Shown piece by piece: positions 26,951-34,045 of a stretch of 34,045 nt of DNA. This stretch comes from Hellea sp. (lineage in GTDB: Bacteria > Pseudomonadota > Alphaproteobacteria > Caulobacterales > Maricaulaceae). Under the pieces are notes generated by a model that worked only from the letters and a program-made list of their open reading frames with translations, searched no databases and was not told the origin of the DNA. The position numbers and the translations under genes are program-made. The stretch spans positions 1-34,045 of the forward strand of contig JAHDGM010000027.1 of NCBI GenBank assembly GCA_020627655.1, written 5' to 3'. Positions within the stretch are counted from its first letter, which is position 1, and each line of letters begins with the position of its first letter.

Positions 26951-28387
26951 TTACCACGGGCAGGATTGACGAATTTTATATTTTAGCTTGTTCTCACCTT
27001 CGCTAGGAACCGTCACAGTCCATAATTTGGTGCTGTCATTCTTTTGAACATGATCAATATTTTCATTGAGCATTTCATAGTCACACCAGCGGGCCGGCAT
27101 GGATTGAAAAACTCTGACAGCAACCTGTTTTTTGCTGGCGTTTCGAACCTCATATTCCATTTCAAAGTCGGTGACACGCCGGCTGACATTTGTGCTTTTG
27201 ACCAAGGTGGGCTTGACCGTAATATCAAACGCCTCACCGATTTTCATAGAAATATCAGAGCCGGCCGCGATATGACCTATGCCGTCTTCACCGACAAATT
27301 GAGCCTTGCCGTTTTTGTCCTGCATATAAACCCGAACCGTTCCGGCCGGCAGGGCTTCACCCATTCCGCCAGCTGTAGAATTGGAAAACGCAATCCGGCT
27401 GTCCACATTGACAGGGTTATTATTGGTCTGAAAATTCCAGTTATAATATTCATAAACTTTCACAGCCTTAACATTATCAGCATCAACAAAGCTGATTTGC
27501 TTTTTCTGCTTACTGGCCAAAGTCGTTTTTCCCGGCAGCGGATAAAGATAGTTATCCCCGATACGCTCTGCGCTACCAGCTTCTATACCGCCCCGGCGCT
27601 GACCGCGATTAATCCCTCGGTTTTGATTATAATAAGGATTATTGTAATTATTCCTGTTATTAGCATTGCCTACATGTCCCGCGACTACGGACAGGTCTGC
27701 ATTATGGAATGTCGTATTGGTCGTATTATCAATAGTCGCCCAGCCTTGCAGGCTCATACGTTTATCTGCTTCGTTAAACACAGCAACATAATCTGACTTC
27801 CAGGTCAGACCGCTACTGATATAGGTCATATTCGCATCGCGATTACCAGGAAGACTACTATCAACCCGTAAGGATAAAGTCGGGCTGGCCCGTAAATTTT
27901 CCGGAACTTTTGGAAAGACTACGCGCGTCGGGATATTATCGTCGCGAAGAACTTCGATGCGGTCGCCGACCTGAATCACAACGCCATTATTCACAGAAAG
28001 AACTTTTGCCCGCTCCCGGGTTTCTTCGCCGCTTGCTGGGTTGGTTTTCACAATCTCTACGTATTGACCGACCGCTTTTTCCATAAGCTTGGCAGGCGTT
28101 AAAAGATCAAAATCAAAATTCTGCTCAAGAATTTCCATACCGCTGGCTTTGACGGTCACGCTTTGCGGTAAAATTGCCGACGATACGCCAGGCAATTCGA
28201 TAACCTGCTCACCACTGGTAAAGCTTAATCGGCGATTATCCTCAATGAGTGCCCGCCCATCCCCATAAATCGTAAGCGACAATTCATCTGAATGGTTTTC
28301 ATCCATTGATAGAGGGTCAGACGTTTGACTGTTCGCAGAACATCCCAAAACACCCGTCATTGTCAGTGCGATAAATATACGTTTCAT
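26951..28387 (-). CDS. DUF4139-domain lipoprotein
   Basis: Predicted lipoprotein of 478 aa. The start is set at ATG 28387, because GGGGAG precedes it. The open frame also has a GTG four codons earlier, which would put the ribosome site inside the gene. The signal peptide ends in lipobox VLGC (C16). The DUF4139 core is marked by MTYISSGLTWKSDYVAVF (187-204). Residues 241-267 are a low-complexity stretch rich in Asn, Tyr and Arg, just where the downstream paralogue carries its TonB-box-like insert. The two proteins align over their N-terminal domains (PGVSSAILPQ versus LGVSDEIIAQ; NFDFDLLT versus NFDSDLIT), so they are tandem paralogues. Function is unknown. Confidence 0.85.
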   Translation of the reverse strand: MKRIFIALTMTGVLGCSANSQTSDPLSMDENHSDELSLTIYGDGRALIEDNRRLSFTSGEQVIELPGVSSAILPQSVTVKASGMEILEQNFDFDLLTPAKLMEKAVGQYVEIVKTNPASGEETRERAKVLSVNNGVVIQVGDRIEVLRDDNIPTRVVFPKVPENLRASPTLSLRVDSSLPGNRDANMTYISSGLTWKSDYVAVFNEADKRMSLQGWATIDNTTNTTFHNADLSVVAGHVGNANNRNNYNNPYYNQNRGINRGQRRGGIEAGSAERIGDNYLYPLPGKTTLASKQKKQISFVDADNVKAVKVYEYYNWNFQTNNNPVNVDSRIAFSNSTAGGMGEALPAGTVRVYMQDKNGKAQFVGEDGIGHIAAGSDISMKIGEAFDITVKPTLVKSTNVSRRVTDFEMEYEVRNASKKQVAVRVFQSMPARWCDYEMLNENIDHVQKNDSTKLWTVTVPSEGENKLKYKIRQSCPW

Positions 28388-28428
28388 AATTCTCCCCACG
28401 AGTCAGTCGCATAGCTTTTTGAAGCTGC

Positions 28429-28494
28429 ATTATGACAACAATAGGGCAAATCTTCCTAAAATGGAAGTATCTGTTACACAGTTACAAAGTTATA
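28429..28494 (-). promoter_or_regulatory. Predicted activator-dependent promoter of the DUF4139 operon with tandem TGTAAC repeats
   Basis: On the minus strand TATAAC (28489-28494), TGTAAC (28481-28486) and TGTAAC (28473-28478) repeat with an eight-base period. A -10-like CATAAT (28429-28434, five of six matches) lies downstream without a good -35 hexamer. Transcription would start near 28422, leaving a leader of about 35 bases. The repeats would then sit about 50-72 bases upstream of it, a usual place for an activator. A small inverted repeat, CTTCC/GGAAG (28452-28456 and 28463-28467), lies between. The binding protein is unknown. Confidence 0.5.
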
Positions 28495-28501
28495 GAAAAA
28501 A

Positions 28502-28930
28502 CTAAGCGGCACCGCGAATGACATTTGGAGCTGGAATCAGCTTTGTCAAAAGCGCACGCGCTTTACTATAATTACTTTTCAGGCTCATGCGCATCTTATT
28601 GTCCCCCAGCAAAGATGCCAGCGTAATCGCGCTTCTATATGCCTCAACAGACCGAGCCAGTGCATCAACATCATTTTGCGCTTTACCTAATGTATAAAGC
28701 GTATCGGCCAAAGCTTGACGAATTTCAGCCGTTTCTCGCGGAGTGGTTTCACTAGAAAACAACTCATCAGCTTTCTGCAAAGCGTCCACTGCCTGTATCA
28801 AAGGGGCCGTATCACCTGTTTGGGAGGCTAATAAAATCATCTTGGCTGCAAGCTCTCTGTTAAGCTTGACTAGCTCTTGCGTATTTTTACGGTGGTCCCT
28901 CTTTAGTTCGAATTTCTTTCTGCTAGCCAC
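28502..28930 (-). CDS. Small all-helical hypothetical protein, TPR-like
   Basis: Start set at GTG 28930 (MASRKKFELKRDH), because GGAG lies seven bases upstream; an ATG at 28966 would add 12 residues but has no ribosome site. The 142-aa product lacks a signal peptide and begins with a basic segment. Two or three helix-hairpin units follow with TPR-like spacing (LVKLNRELAAKMILLASQTG, APLIQAVDALQKADELF, ALARSVEAYRSAITLASLLG). It probably mediates protein contacts. No family is recognised. It is divergent from purA and upstream of the DUF4139 operon on the same strand, with about 114 bases between. Confidence 0.7.
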   Translation of the reverse strand: MASRKKFELKRDHRKNTQELVKLNRELAAKMILLASQTGDTAPLIQAVDALQKADELFSSETTPRETAEIRQALADTLYTLGKAQNDVDALARSVEAYRSAITLASLLGDNKMRMSLKSNYSKARALLTKLIPAPNVIRGAA

Positions 28931-29078
28931 ACAACTACTCCATATAATCGGAGAAGAGAATCCCATGACATAGTTAATCAGAGTTTAACAATTTGAAAAA
29001 TCAATTTTACGTTTGTAAACTTTTTGGCCAAAATCCCGTTTTACGTGCGACCAATTTATCAGGAAATAGATTCGCTTT

Positions 29079-29094
29079 GCCAATGATAATTGGC
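29079..29094. promoter_or_regulatory. Inverted repeat GCCAAT-N4-ATTGGC in the divergent spacer before purA
   Basis: Perfect six-base arms separated by GATA, between the divergent hypothetical gene and purA. It lies about 25 bases before the purA -10-like TATAAA (29119-29124). It has the size of a dimeric regulator site. No regulator is assigned. Confidence 0.35.
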
Positions 29095-29123
29095 TAAACG
29101 ATACAGGCTTAAAGATTCTATAA

Positions 29124-29147
29124 AAAGGCGCGGCCATCCGCGCCTTT
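29124..29147. terminator. Strong hairpin just before purA; intrinsic-terminator form on the minus strand
   Basis: AAAGGCGCGG and CCGCGCCTTT pair perfectly (10 bp) around CCAT. Read on the minus strand, the stem is followed by two more T residues (TTTTT in total), then ATA, which is the form of an intrinsic terminator, yet no minus-strand gene lies to its right. Read on the plus strand it is a 5' UTR hairpin ending nine bases before the purA GAGG ribosome site. It may block antisense transcripts leaving purA or affect purA translation. Confidence 0.5.
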
Positions 29148-29164
29148 GAAATGTGAGGGATATT

Positions 29165-30457
29165 ATGGCGAATGTCGTAGTCGTCGGGTCTCAGTGGGGC
29201 GATGAAGGTAAAGGCAAAATTGTGGACTGGCTTTCCAGCCGGGCCGACGTTGTTGCCAGATTTCAAGGTGGACACAATGCAGGGCATACTCTGGTTGTTG
29301 ACGGTGAAACCTATAAACTAAGCCTTCTACCATCAGGCATTGTCCGCGGCGGAAAATTATCTGTTATTGGCAATGGTGTAGTTCTGAATCCATGGGCCTT
29401 TCTGGACGAAGTTGAACGTATCAAAGGACAGGGCGTTCGCGTCACACCCGTAAACCTTTTGATTTCCGAATCCACCGCTTTAATTCTGCCAATTCATTCC
29501 GAACTTGACGGCATTCGTGAAAACCGCGCTGACGGCATCAAAATCGGGACAACAAAACGCGGCATCGGCCCTGCCTATGAAGATAAAGTTGCCCGCCGTG
29601 CTATCCGGGTTTGTGATCTGGCCGATCCAGACAATCTGATGGCGCGGGTTGAAAACCTGCTGCACCATCACAATGCGCTGCGAAAAGGTCTCGGACACCC
29701 GCCCTATGACGCGAAAGAGCTGTATGACTCGCTCACAGAAGTTGCCCCTAAAATCCTGCCTTATATGGCCCCAGTCTGGAAGGTTCTGGACGACGCCACC
29801 CGCGCCGAGAAAAAGATTTTGTTTGAGGGTGCCCAGGGTGCCATGCTCGACATTGACCATGGCACTTATCCCTTTGTGACAAGCTCCAATACCACAGCCG
29901 GACAAGCCGCAGCCGGTTCAGGCCTGGGACCTCGCGCCCTTAATTATGTTTTAGGTATCACGAAAGCTTACACGACCCGTGTCGGTGAAGGCCCTTTCCC
30001 GACTGAGCTCACAGATGATATCGGTCAACGACTTGGTGAACGCGGTCATGAGTTTGGAACCGTCACAGGTCGCCAGCGCCGCTGCGGCTGGTTTGATGCC
30101 TGTATGGTCAGCCAAGCCGTCATTACAGGCGGCATCACAGGCATTGCCTTGACCAAGCTCGACGTTCTGGACGGTTTATCTGAAATCAAAATTTGTACAG
30201 GCTATCGCCTTGACGGCAAAATCCTCCGCCATCTACCCGCCGGCATTACTAATCAGGCCAGCGTAGAACCCATTTATGAAAGCATGCCCGGTTGGTCTGG
30301 GTCTACAAGAGGCGCAAGAAGCTGGGCTGACCTTCCAGCCGAAGCCGTGAAATATGTTCGTCACGTCGAAGAGCTTATCGGCTGTCCTGTCTCCATGGTG
30401 TCAACTTCTCCGGAACGTGAAGATGTCATTTTAATGCGCGACCCATTTAAGGCATAA
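29165..30457 (+). CDS. purA: Adenylosuccinate synthetase
   Basis: Joins IMP and aspartate using GTP, the first step from IMP to AMP. The GTP-binding loop [11 protein letters not shown] lies at the N-terminus. Other family segments are GHNAGHT, NVVLNP-type [11 protein letters not shown], the [13 protein letters not shown] site, and the [11 protein letters not shown] and [11 protein letters not shown] segments. The start is set at ATG 29165 (430 aa), because GAGG sits six bases upstream. The GTG at 29153 would put that site inside the gene. It is first gene of a purA-nadB-nadC run with gaps of 6 and 12 bases. A GATTC (GANTC, CcrM-type site) touches its -10-like TATAAA. Confidence 0.97.
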   Translation: MANVVVVGSQWGDEGKGKIVDWLSSRADVVARFQGGHNAGHTLVVDGETYKLSLLPSGIVRGGKLSVIGNGVVLNPWAFLDEVERIKGQGVRVTPVNLLISESTALILPIHSELDGIRENRADGIKIGTTKRGIGPAYEDKVARRAIRVCDLADPDNLMARVENLLHHHNALRKGLGHPPYDAKELYDSLTEVAPKILPYMAPVWKVLDDATRAEKKILFEGAQGAMLDIDHGTYPFVTSSNTTAGQAAAGSGLGPRALNYVLGITKAYTTRVGEGPFPTELTDDIGQRLGERGHEFGTVTGRQRRCGWFDACMVSQAVITGGITGIALTKLDVLDGLSEIKICTGYRLDGKILRHLPAGITNQASVEPIYESMPGWSGSTRGARSWADLPAEAVKYVRHVEELIGCPVSMVSTSPEREDVILMRDPFKA

Positions 30458-30463
30458 GCCATT

Positions 30464-31990
30464 ATGGCAAATTGGCATTTGGATACTGAAAAGCTACCCA
30501 AAGGTGCCGTTCTGATAGTTGGGGCGGGCCTCGCCGGTATATATACAGCCCTAAAACTGGCGCCGCGTCCCGTTTATATTCTGACCTCTCGCCGCTCTAA
30601 AGAAGGCGCAGCCTCAGCCTGGGCGCAAGGCGGAATAGCCGCAGCGCTTCATCCTGATGACTCTCCTGAATCCCACGCAGCAGACACAATTGCAGCGGGC
30701 GATGGTCTGGTCGATCCGGAAATCGCTCATATATTAGCAACTGAAGGTCCTGACCGGGTTCGTGACCTAGCGGCTCTGGGCGTGCCTTTTGACCGCAAAG
30801 AAGACGGCTCTCTTTATCTCTCGCTCGAAGCGGCCCACTCCATGGCCCGTGTGGCCCGGGTCAAAGGCGACACCGCAGGACGCGAAATCATTAATGTCAT
30901 GGTCAAACATGCCAGAGCAGCCGATCACATCACGCCACTGATCGGCTGGCGCGCCGAAAGTCTGCTATCCGACGGGCATGGCGGTATTGCAGGCGCACTG
31001 GCTCGCCGTGATGATGGGTCCCTGCTTGGGATCGAAGCCGATGTTACCGTTTTGGCCACAGGCGGTGTTGGCGGCTTATTCGCTGTCACCACAAACCCCA
31101 AAACCGCCCGGGGCGATAGCCTTGGCATGGCTGCGGTCATGGGCGCTGTGATGCGAGATATGGAATTTGTGCAGTTTCACCCAACAGCTATCGACATAGG
31201 CCGTGACCCGGCCCCGCTTGCGACAGAGGCCCTACGCGGTGATGGCGCCGTCCTGATTAACAAGACGGGCAAACGGTTCATGACCAATTATCATCCTGAC
31301 GGGGAACTGGCCCCAAGGGATGATGTTGCCCGTGCAATTTTTGCCGAAATTGAAGCGGGGCGCAAACCTATGCTGGATTGCCGCGAAGCTGTCGGAGATC
31401 ATTTTCCGGATCATTTCCCAACTGTTTTTGACGCCTGTATGAGCGCCAAAATCGACCCGCGGATTCAGCCCATTCCGGTGGCCCCGGCTGTTCATTACCA
31501 TATGGGCGGTGTCGCTACGGATAGCTATGGGCGCAGCTCCTTGCCCGGTCTTCTGGCCGTTGGTGAATGTTCCGCAACCGGGCTGCACGGCGCGAACCGA
31601 CTCGCCAGTAATTCACTGCTGGAGGCGATCGTCTTTGGCGGACGCGCGGCGGAAATGATCCTGGGTAGTGAGCTACCCGCTCGAAACGCGGAGAAAATCA
31701 GATCCCAACCCTGGCTTGCCATGACACCCGAAGTCACTCAAACGCTGCGAACCGGTATGACGCAGCTTTGCGGCGTAAGGCGCAAGGCCGCTGGCCTCAA
31801 CCGGTTGCAGGGGCAGATTGACGAATTGATTGATCAGGTCGGCCGAGCCAACCCGCTCATCGCCTCGCGCTTAATCGTTGCATCGGCTCTTGCCCGAGAA
31901 GAAAGCCGTGGTGGCCATTTCCGGGATGACCATCCGGACGTAGTAAACCCGGCGCTTTCATCCTATATTACCTATGACATGCTGGATTAA
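30464..31990 (+). CDS. nadB: L-aspartate oxidase
   Basis: FAD enzyme that oxidises aspartate to iminoaspartate for quinolinate synthesis. The N-terminal FAD fold GAGLAGIYTALKL is clear. The succinate dehydrogenase-type active site follows: SAWAQGGIAAAL, FVQFHPTAID, ATEALRGDGAVLIN, and GLHGANRLASNSLLEAIVFG. Length 508 aa is normal. It starts 6 bases after purA and ends 12 bases before nadC. The usual partner nadA (quinolinate synthase) is not in the window. Confidence 0.95.
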   Translation: MANWHLDTEKLPKGAVLIVGAGLAGIYTALKLAPRPVYILTSRRSKEGAASAWAQGGIAAALHPDDSPESHAADTIAAGDGLVDPEIAHILATEGPDRVRDLAALGVPFDRKEDGSLYLSLEAAHSMARVARVKGDTAGREIINVMVKHARAADHITPLIGWRAESLLSDGHGGIAGALARRDDGSLLGIEADVTVLATGGVGGLFAVTTNPKTARGDSLGMAAVMGAVMRDMEFVQFHPTAIDIGRDPAPLATEALRGDGAVLINKTGKRFMTNYHPDGELAPRDDVARAIFAEIEAGRKPMLDCREAVGDHFPDHFPTVFDACMSAKIDPRIQPIPVAPAVHYHMGGVATDSYGRSSLPGLLAVGECSATGLHGANRLASNSLLEAIVFGGRAAEMILGSELPARNAEKIRSQPWLAMTPEVTQTLRTGMTQLCGVRRKAAGLNRLQGQIDELIDQVGRANPLIASRLIVASALAREESRGGHFRDDHPDVVNPALSSYITYDMLD

Positions 31991-32002
31991 TCAGGAAAAA
32001 TC

Positions 32003-32866
32003 ATGACTGAATTACCACCTCTGCCGCCAACAGTTATCGAGCCTATCATTCGGCTTGCCTTGATCGAAGATTTCGGCACTGCAGGCGATGTTACGGCCAA
32101 TCTGTTAATCCCTGCGGCTCAATCAGGCCACTTGTTTTTCAAATCACGGGATACAGGCGTTATTAGCGGCATGCAGGCCGCCCAAATGACCTATGCCATG
32201 GTTGATCCATCTGTTCAGTTCACAGTGCACAAAGGCAATGGTTCCCATGTCAAAAAAGGAGATGTCATTGCCGAAGTTACGGGTTCGGTCAGGTCTTTAT
32301 TAATGGCCGAACGGACGGCTCTCAATTTTTTAGGGCGGATGTGCGGGATCGCCACACTGACCTCTGAATATGTGGCATTGATCAAAGGTACCAAAGCCCG
32401 GATTGCCGCTACGCGAAAGACAACACCTGGATTACGCGCACTCGAAAAACGGGCCGTACTCTCTGGCGGCGGACATACACACAGGCAGTCTCTCTCAGAC
32501 GCCATTATGATCAAAGATAATCATATTGCCATGGGCGGCGGCATTGAAAAAGTACTGAGCCGGGTCATGGAACAGGCTGATCATATGGTGCGTGTCAGCG
32601 TCGAGGTGGATACATTGGCGCAGCTCAAAAAAGCCCTGCCCTACGCACCTCATGTGGTTCTGCTGGATAATATGGGCCCGGAAAAACTCAAAAAAGCCGT
32701 TGCTCTGGTTGACGCTTTTGACGGAGCGCGTCCAACTCTCGAAGCCTCCGGCGGGGTAAACCTAAAAACCGTAAAAGCCATAGCGGAGAGCGGCATTGAC
32801 GTTATCTCAATTGGCGGCCTCACCCACTCAGCCACTAATTTTGATATCGGGCTTGATGCCGAATAA
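32003..32866 (+). CDS. nadC: Nicotinate-nucleotide pyrophosphorylase (quinolinate phosphoribosyltransferase)
   Basis: Makes nicotinate mononucleotide from quinolinate and PRPP. Conserved type II segments are ALIEDFGTAGDVTA near the N-terminus, AERTALNFLGRMCGIAT, ATRKTTPGLRALEKRAV, GGGHTHRQSLSDAIMIKDNH, VVLLDNM, EASGGV and GGLTHSA. Length 287 aa is normal. It follows nadB by 12 bases and is 3 bases ahead of the next gene. Confidence 0.96.
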   Translation: MTELPPLPPTVIEPIIRLALIEDFGTAGDVTANLLIPAAQSGHLFFKSRDTGVISGMQAAQMTYAMVDPSVQFTVHKGNGSHVKKGDVIAEVTGSVRSLLMAERTALNFLGRMCGIATLTSEYVALIKGTKARIAATRKTTPGLRALEKRAVLSGGGHTHRQSLSDAIMIKDNHIAMGGGIEKVLSRVMEQADHMVRVSVEVDTLAQLKKALPYAPHVVLLDNMGPEKLKKAVALVDAFDGARPTLEASGGVNLKTVKAIAESGIDVISIGGLTHSATNFDIGLDAE

Positions 32867-32869
32867 AAC

Positions 32870-33991
32870 ATGGCGGAGCAGCGCAAAAAAGTCGGCTTCC
32901 TGCTCCTTGGCGGCATCCATCATATCCTGCACCTGATACCCCCCGCCGCAGAACTGGCTAAAGCTAAAAACATCCAACCTATTATCTATACACGCACAGA
33001 TGATGAGGCGGATTATTGCCGCAATATCCTCAGCCGGCTCGGCGCGCCAGATGTGCAAATAAAAACTTTGAAAAGCCAAGCTTTACTTGCGGCGATCAGC
33101 GCCAAGCTCGGCCCGCTTTTGTCAAACCGCAAAGAATTGGCCGGACTGGACGCAATCATTGTAGCTGAGCGTACCTCAACTCTTATGAAGCGCCTGCCCG
33201 ACCGCACGCCTCCCATGATCCATATCCCCCACGGTGCAGGTGACCGGGCCAAAAGCTATGACCCGCGTATTAAATATTTTGACCATGTTATTGTGGCTGG
33301 CCCCAAAGACAAACGCCGCATGATTGAAATGAACGTCGTAAAAGATAAGAACTGCTCCGTATCGGGATATTTAAAAACCCAGACACTGGACACGCTTTAC
33401 CCAAAGCGAGATCCTTTATTTAAAGATAAAAAACCTGTCGTTTTATATAATCCGCATTTTGACAAGACCCTGTCCTCCTGGTGGAATGACGGGCAAAAAC
33501 TGCTGAAAATCTTTGCCGCGCAAGATCAGTATAATTTTGTTTTCGCCCCGCATATCCGGCTCTTTGCCAATGCCTCGGAAACTGAGCGTAAAAACATAGA
33601 AGCCTTCAAACGACACCCACATATGATCATTGATCCGGGCAGCAAAAAATCAACGAACATGGCCTATACGCGCGGGGCTGATATATATTTGGGCGATGTC
33701 AGCAGTCAGGTTTATGAATTTCTAAGCGGCGGGCCCAAGCCCTGTCTTTTCCTGGCCCATGGAAATATCGATTGGCAAAATGACCCGGATTATGCTCACT
33801 GGAAATATGGCCCTGTTTTCTATGCAGCTGATGACACTCTGAAAACTTTACGGCAATCCATATCAACGCATGATGACTACAAACAAATTCAGATAACAGG
33901 TGTCGAGCAAGCCCTCGGCAATCCAGACTGGAACGCAAGACAGCGCGCCGCCCAGCAGATTATGGAATTCGTCAATAATCCGGGAAAGTAA
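32870..33991 (+). CDS. CDP-glycerol glycerophosphotransferase-like (TagB/TagF-type) protein
   Basis: Resembles the C-terminal catalytic domain of CDP-glycerol glycerophosphotransferases, a GT-B-like fold also similar to UDP-GlcNAc 2-epimerase. Visible segments are IHIPHGAGDRAKSY (about 116-129, compare the HG...K pattern of the family), VLYNPHFDKTLSSWW, FAPHIRLF and GADIYLGDVSSQVYEFLSGGPKPCLFL. In Gram-positives this domain polymerises glycerol phosphate for teichoic acid. In an alphaproteobacterium it may decorate a surface polysaccharide; an unrelated nucleotide-sugar role is possible. No membrane segment is seen. 373 aa. It is translated in the same run as nadC (3-base gap), so cotranscription with NAD genes is likely. 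Confidence 0.75.
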   Translation: MAEQRKKVGFLLLGGIHHILHLIPPAAELAKAKNIQPIIYTRTDDEADYCRNILSRLGAPDVQIKTLKSQALLAAISAKLGPLLSNRKELAGLDAIIVAERTSTLMKRLPDRTPPMIHIPHGAGDRAKSYDPRIKYFDHVIVAGPKDKRRMIEMNVVKDKNCSVSGYLKTQTLDTLYPKRDPLFKDKKPVVLYNPHFDKTLSSWWNDGQKLLKIFAAQDQYNFVFAPHIRLFANASETERKNIEAFKRHPHMIIDPGSKKSTNMAYTRGADIYLGDVSSQVYEFLSGGPKPCLFLAHGNIDWQNDPDYAHWKYGPVFYAADDTLKTLRQSISTHDDYKQIQITGVEQALGNPDWNARQRAAQQIMEFVNNPGK

Positions 33992-34045
33992 CATTATCAC
34001 TTTGTAACTTTATACGGCATGGATTTCCGCGTAGAAAATACACAT

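Noticed and set aside
18473-33048. GGCGCGCC (8-bp palindrome) appears about five times, more than expected in 34 kb.
   Set aside because: Four copies fall in frame as Gly-Ala-Pro codons (GGC GCG CCN) and one next to the ruvX ribosome site. Codon preference explains it without a dedicated motif.
33996-34010. ACTTTGTAACT after the last gene matches the TGTAAC repeat region at 28481-28493.
   Set aside because: It is a single 11-base AT-rich match without the tandem arrangement, and the gene it might serve lies outside the window.
34019-34045. ATG at the right edge with an open frame to the end.
   Set aside because: Only nine codons are visible and there is no Shine-Dalgarno, so no gene can be claimed.

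Overview
The window looks like chromosomal core sequence from an alphaproteobacterium. By eye it has moderate GC, and the gene content suits a marine Caulobacterales/Maricaulales-type organism, although the genus cannot be told from sequence reading alone. The grounds are: a TonB-dependent receptor with the N-terminal DEIIVVATKR box; an Entner-Doudoroff operon zwf-pgl-edd with a LacI-family regulator and eda; a pyrB followed by a non-catalytic dihydroorotase-like pyrC'; and tandem DUF4139 proteins. I see no tRNA, rRNA, insertion sequence, prophage or CRISPR array. Genes are tightly packed, and no stretch longer than about 200 bases lacks a gene.

Layout. Positions 1-2497 (-) are a TonB-dependent receptor, cut by the left edge and carrying an apparent one-base frameshift. 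Next comes an MsbA-like ABC exporter (+), tail to tail with a CYP102/P450 BM3-type self-sufficient fatty-acid monooxygenase (-). The P450 lies just downstream of the glycolytic operon zwf-pgl-edd (-). A LacI-family regulator sits upstream of zwf. A 14-bp perfect palindrome overlaps the predicted zwf -35 box, and a related AAGCGCTT site lies in the lacI/eda divergent spacer. eda (+) therefore probably belongs to the same regulon. A 24-codon membrane-peptide ORF faces the end of eda, followed by a nitroreductase (-).

Positions 14.5-18.2 kb (-) hold gatC-gatA-gatB followed by two coupled tiny membrane proteins of 70 and 56 aa. Divergently, 18.3-25 kb (+) carries a PlsC-like acyltransferase, a YdjM-like membrane protein, ruvX/yqgF, pyrB, pyrC' (frameshifted), a TraB/GumN lipoprotein and an amidase lipoprotein. 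The amidase converges, with overlapping stop codons, on a two-gene DUF4139 operon (-), one lipoprotein and one secreted. The upstream region of that operon has three tandem TGTAAC-like repeats. A small helical hypothetical protein is next. Finally (+) purA-nadB-nadC and a CDP-glycerol glycerophosphotransferase-like gene run in one tight operon to the right edge.

How the parts work together. zwf, pgl, edd and eda form a complete route from glucose-6-phosphate to pyruvate and glyceraldehyde-3-phosphate, probably under one LacI-type repressor. The NADPH made by Zwf could feed the BM3-like P450, which is an inference. gatCAB makes Gln-tRNA(Gln)/Asn-tRNA(Asn). pyrB/pyrC' serves pyrimidine synthesis, purA adenine nucleotides, and nadB/nadC NAD.

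The most interesting points are: the TonB-box-like segment inside a DUF4139 protein; the P450 lacking the BM3 carboxylate-anchoring Arg/Tyr pair; the operator architecture at zwf; the unannotated small membrane ORFs; and the tandem TGTAAC repeats upstream of the DUF4139 pair. Two single-locus frameshifts (TonB receptor, pyrC') may be sequencing errors.
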